NCBI GenBank assembly: GCA_025352845.1 | Contig: JANXSC010000280.1 | Span: 1-15,674 of the forward strand | DNA length: 15,674 nt | Reading direction: 5' to 3' | From: Opitutaceae bacterium | GTDB lineage: Bacteria; Verrucomicrobiota; Verrucomicrobiia; Opitutales; Opitutaceae | Shown: one piece after another, positions 14,616 through 15,674 of the stretch | Layout of the letters: every line of letters begins with the position of its first letter | Position numbering within the stretch: the stretch's first letter is position 1 | Position numbers and translations under genes: made by a program | Notes under the pieces: model-generated | What the model saw: only the letters and a program-made list of their open reading frames with translations | Told to the model about the DNA's origin: nothing | Databases searched by the model: none

Positions 14616-15674
14616 CAGGAGTGTCGTTGGGCCATCCGCGCCAAGAAGTCCACCATCACGCGCAACGCGACATCAAGGTCGGCCGGCGATGCATACTCGT
14701 CGGGATGATGGCTCAGCCCATCGCGACAGCGCACAAACAACATCGCCACCGGCGTGAGCGCCGACATCACCACCGCGTCGTGACCCGCGCCGCTGACGAG
14801 CGAGAAATTTTTTCCCTGCACCGCCAGCACGCTGCGCGCGAGCTCGGCCGTGAGCGTGGGCGAGCACGCGGTCGCGGAATTTTCCTGCGTGCGCACCCAG
14901 CGGCGTTCGAGTCGGCGGCGTTGCGCAATCTGCGTTGCGAGCCGACCGAACTTCATCAACGCCGCGCGCCGCACCGCGTCCCGCGCGTGGCGGGCATCGA
15001 GCGTGTGCGTCACCTCGCCGGGAATCACGTTCGCCGCTCCGGGCGAAACCGTGAGCGCACCGACCGTCGCCACCAGCCCCGGCGTGCGCCGCGCGATCGT
15101 CTCGACGCCGGCGATAAACTCCGCCGCGCCCGCGAGCGCATCGCGCCGCAACGCCATCGGCGTCGTGCCCGCGTGACCGGCCTTGCCGGTCCAAATAATT
15201 TTGAAACGACTCTGCCCTGCAATCGCCGAGACGACGCCGACCGCGAGCCGCTCGGCCTCCAGCACCGGACCCTGCTCGATGTGGACCTCGACATAACCGA
15301 GAAGATCACTGCGGCGATGCGCCGGCTTGGGCGGCGTAAATTTACGGCCGCCAAACTTCTCCAACACCTCCCGCACGCTCACGCCAGCCTCATCCCGCAA
15401 CGCAAGTGTCTTCGCCGAGATTTTCCCCGCGTAACCTTCGCTGCCGAGATACGCGCTCGCGAACCGCACGCCCTCCTCCTCGGAAAAACCTAAAACCTCG
15501 ACGGCAAATGACAGCGTCACGCCGCGGCGCCGCAGCTCCTCCAGCGCGACAATCGGCAACAACACGCCGAGCGGGCCGTCGAAACGACCGGCGTCGCGCA
15601 CCGTATCGAGATGCGAGCCGAGCAACAGCGTTTTTGTAGGGCGCGGTCTCCTGACCCCGCCGCCGCGCTTGAAA
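14615..15674 (-). CDS. allC: Allantoate amidohydrolase AllC (5' end outside window)
   Basis: AllC, a dinuclear metal enzyme of the M20/Zn-carboxypeptidase family, hydrolyses allantoate to ureidoglycine, CO2 and ammonia. The visible 352 codons are open to the right edge, so the true start lies outside. Motifs in order are LLLGSHLDTVRDAGRFDGPLG (His and Asp metal ligands), GFSEEEGVRFASAYLGSEGY (catalytic Glu pair), VEVHIEQGPVLE (His), GKAGHAGTTPM, SGAGHDAVVMS and GLSHHPDEYAS (C-terminal metal His). N-carbamoyl-amino-acid hydrolases are close relatives, but the allB/allE neighbours decide for AllC. Just before LLLGSHLDTV the frame runs through FKRGGGVRRPRPTKT, partly encoded by a palindromic repeat (15640-15661). 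It is the first visible gene of the cluster and overlaps allB by one base. Confidence 0.9.
   Translation of the reverse strand, partial: FKRGGGVRRPRPTKTLLLGSHLDTVRDAGRFDGPLGVLLPIVALEELRRRGVTLSFAVEVLGFSEEEGVRFASAYLGSEGYAGKISAKTLALRDEAGVSVREVLEKFGGRKFTPPKPAHRRSDLLGYVEVHIEQGPVLEAERLAVGVVSAIAGQSRFKIIWTGKAGHAGTTPMALRRDALAGAAEFIAGVETIARRTPGLVATVGALTVSPGAANVIPGEVTHTLDARHARDAVRRAALMKFGRLATQIAQRRRLERRWVRTQENSATACSPTLTAELARSVLAVQGKNFSLVSGAGHDAVVMSALTPVAMLFVRCRDGLSHHPDEYASPADLDVALRVMVDFLARMAQRHS
15640..15661. repeat. Palindromic repeat-like element inside allC
   Basis: GGCGCGGTC and GACCCCGCC form a 9-bp stem with one mismatch around the loop TCCT. On the minus strand it encodes roughly GGVRRPRP in frame within allC, in a short stretch before the metal-binding strand. 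The shape is that of a REP-like dispersed palindrome. Only one copy occurs in this window, so the repeat status is inferred. Confidence 0.5.

Noticed and set aside
13176..14708. Plus-strand open frame of 510 codons opposite allB
   Set aside because: It is antisense to an allantoinase with every metal ligand intact. Same artefact.

Overview
The window reads as one stretch of a high-GC bacterial chromosome. My best guess is Verrucomicrobiota, probably Opitutaceae. This rests on the flgB-flgC-fliE-fliF-fliG-fliH-fliI gene order, start codons with no Shine-Dalgarno (SD) sequences, a GreAB-like factor, and a palindromic repeat of a type I associate from memory with that family. No rRNA or marker gene is present to confirm it. 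There are no tRNAs, insertion sequences or CRISPR arrays.

Region 1 (1-5751, minus strand) is a flagellar basal-body/export operon read as flgB, flgC, fliE, fliF, fliG, fliH, fliI, with fliI running off the left edge. It encodes the proximal rod, the rod/MS-ring adaptor, the MS ring, the switch protein FliG and the soluble ATPase arm of the export apparatus. A textbook sigma-54 -24/-12 element lies immediately before flgB. Its predicted start point is next to the flgB ATG, so the transcript would be leaderless. Divergent from it, a response regulator with an eroded HD-GYP domain (6097-7419, plus) is a plausible partner in motility or c-di-GMP signalling.

Region 2 (7420-10312, minus strand) holds a doubtful small ORF and a tight three-gene cassette: a ParA-type ATPase, an unknown 289-residue helical protein with a basic/aromatic C-terminal tail, and a coiled-coil protein. 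There is no ParB. This is the best candidate for an undescribed system in the window. Divergent from it is a GreA/GreB-like elongation factor, and the shared intergenic region carries a perfect palindrome.

Region 3 (10905-12380) has a strong bidirectional terminator, an orphan TonB-family protein (minus) and a divergent exported protein of unknown function (plus).

Region 4 (12390-15674, minus strand) is an allantoin-degradation cluster, allC (5' end missing) - allB - allE. It would convert allantoin to allantoate, then ureidoglycine, then (S)-ureidoglycolate, releasing ammonia. allC carries an in-frame palindromic repeat.

Only genes supported by family motifs or clear context are listed. 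Long open frames antisense to real genes are a high-GC artefact and are left out.
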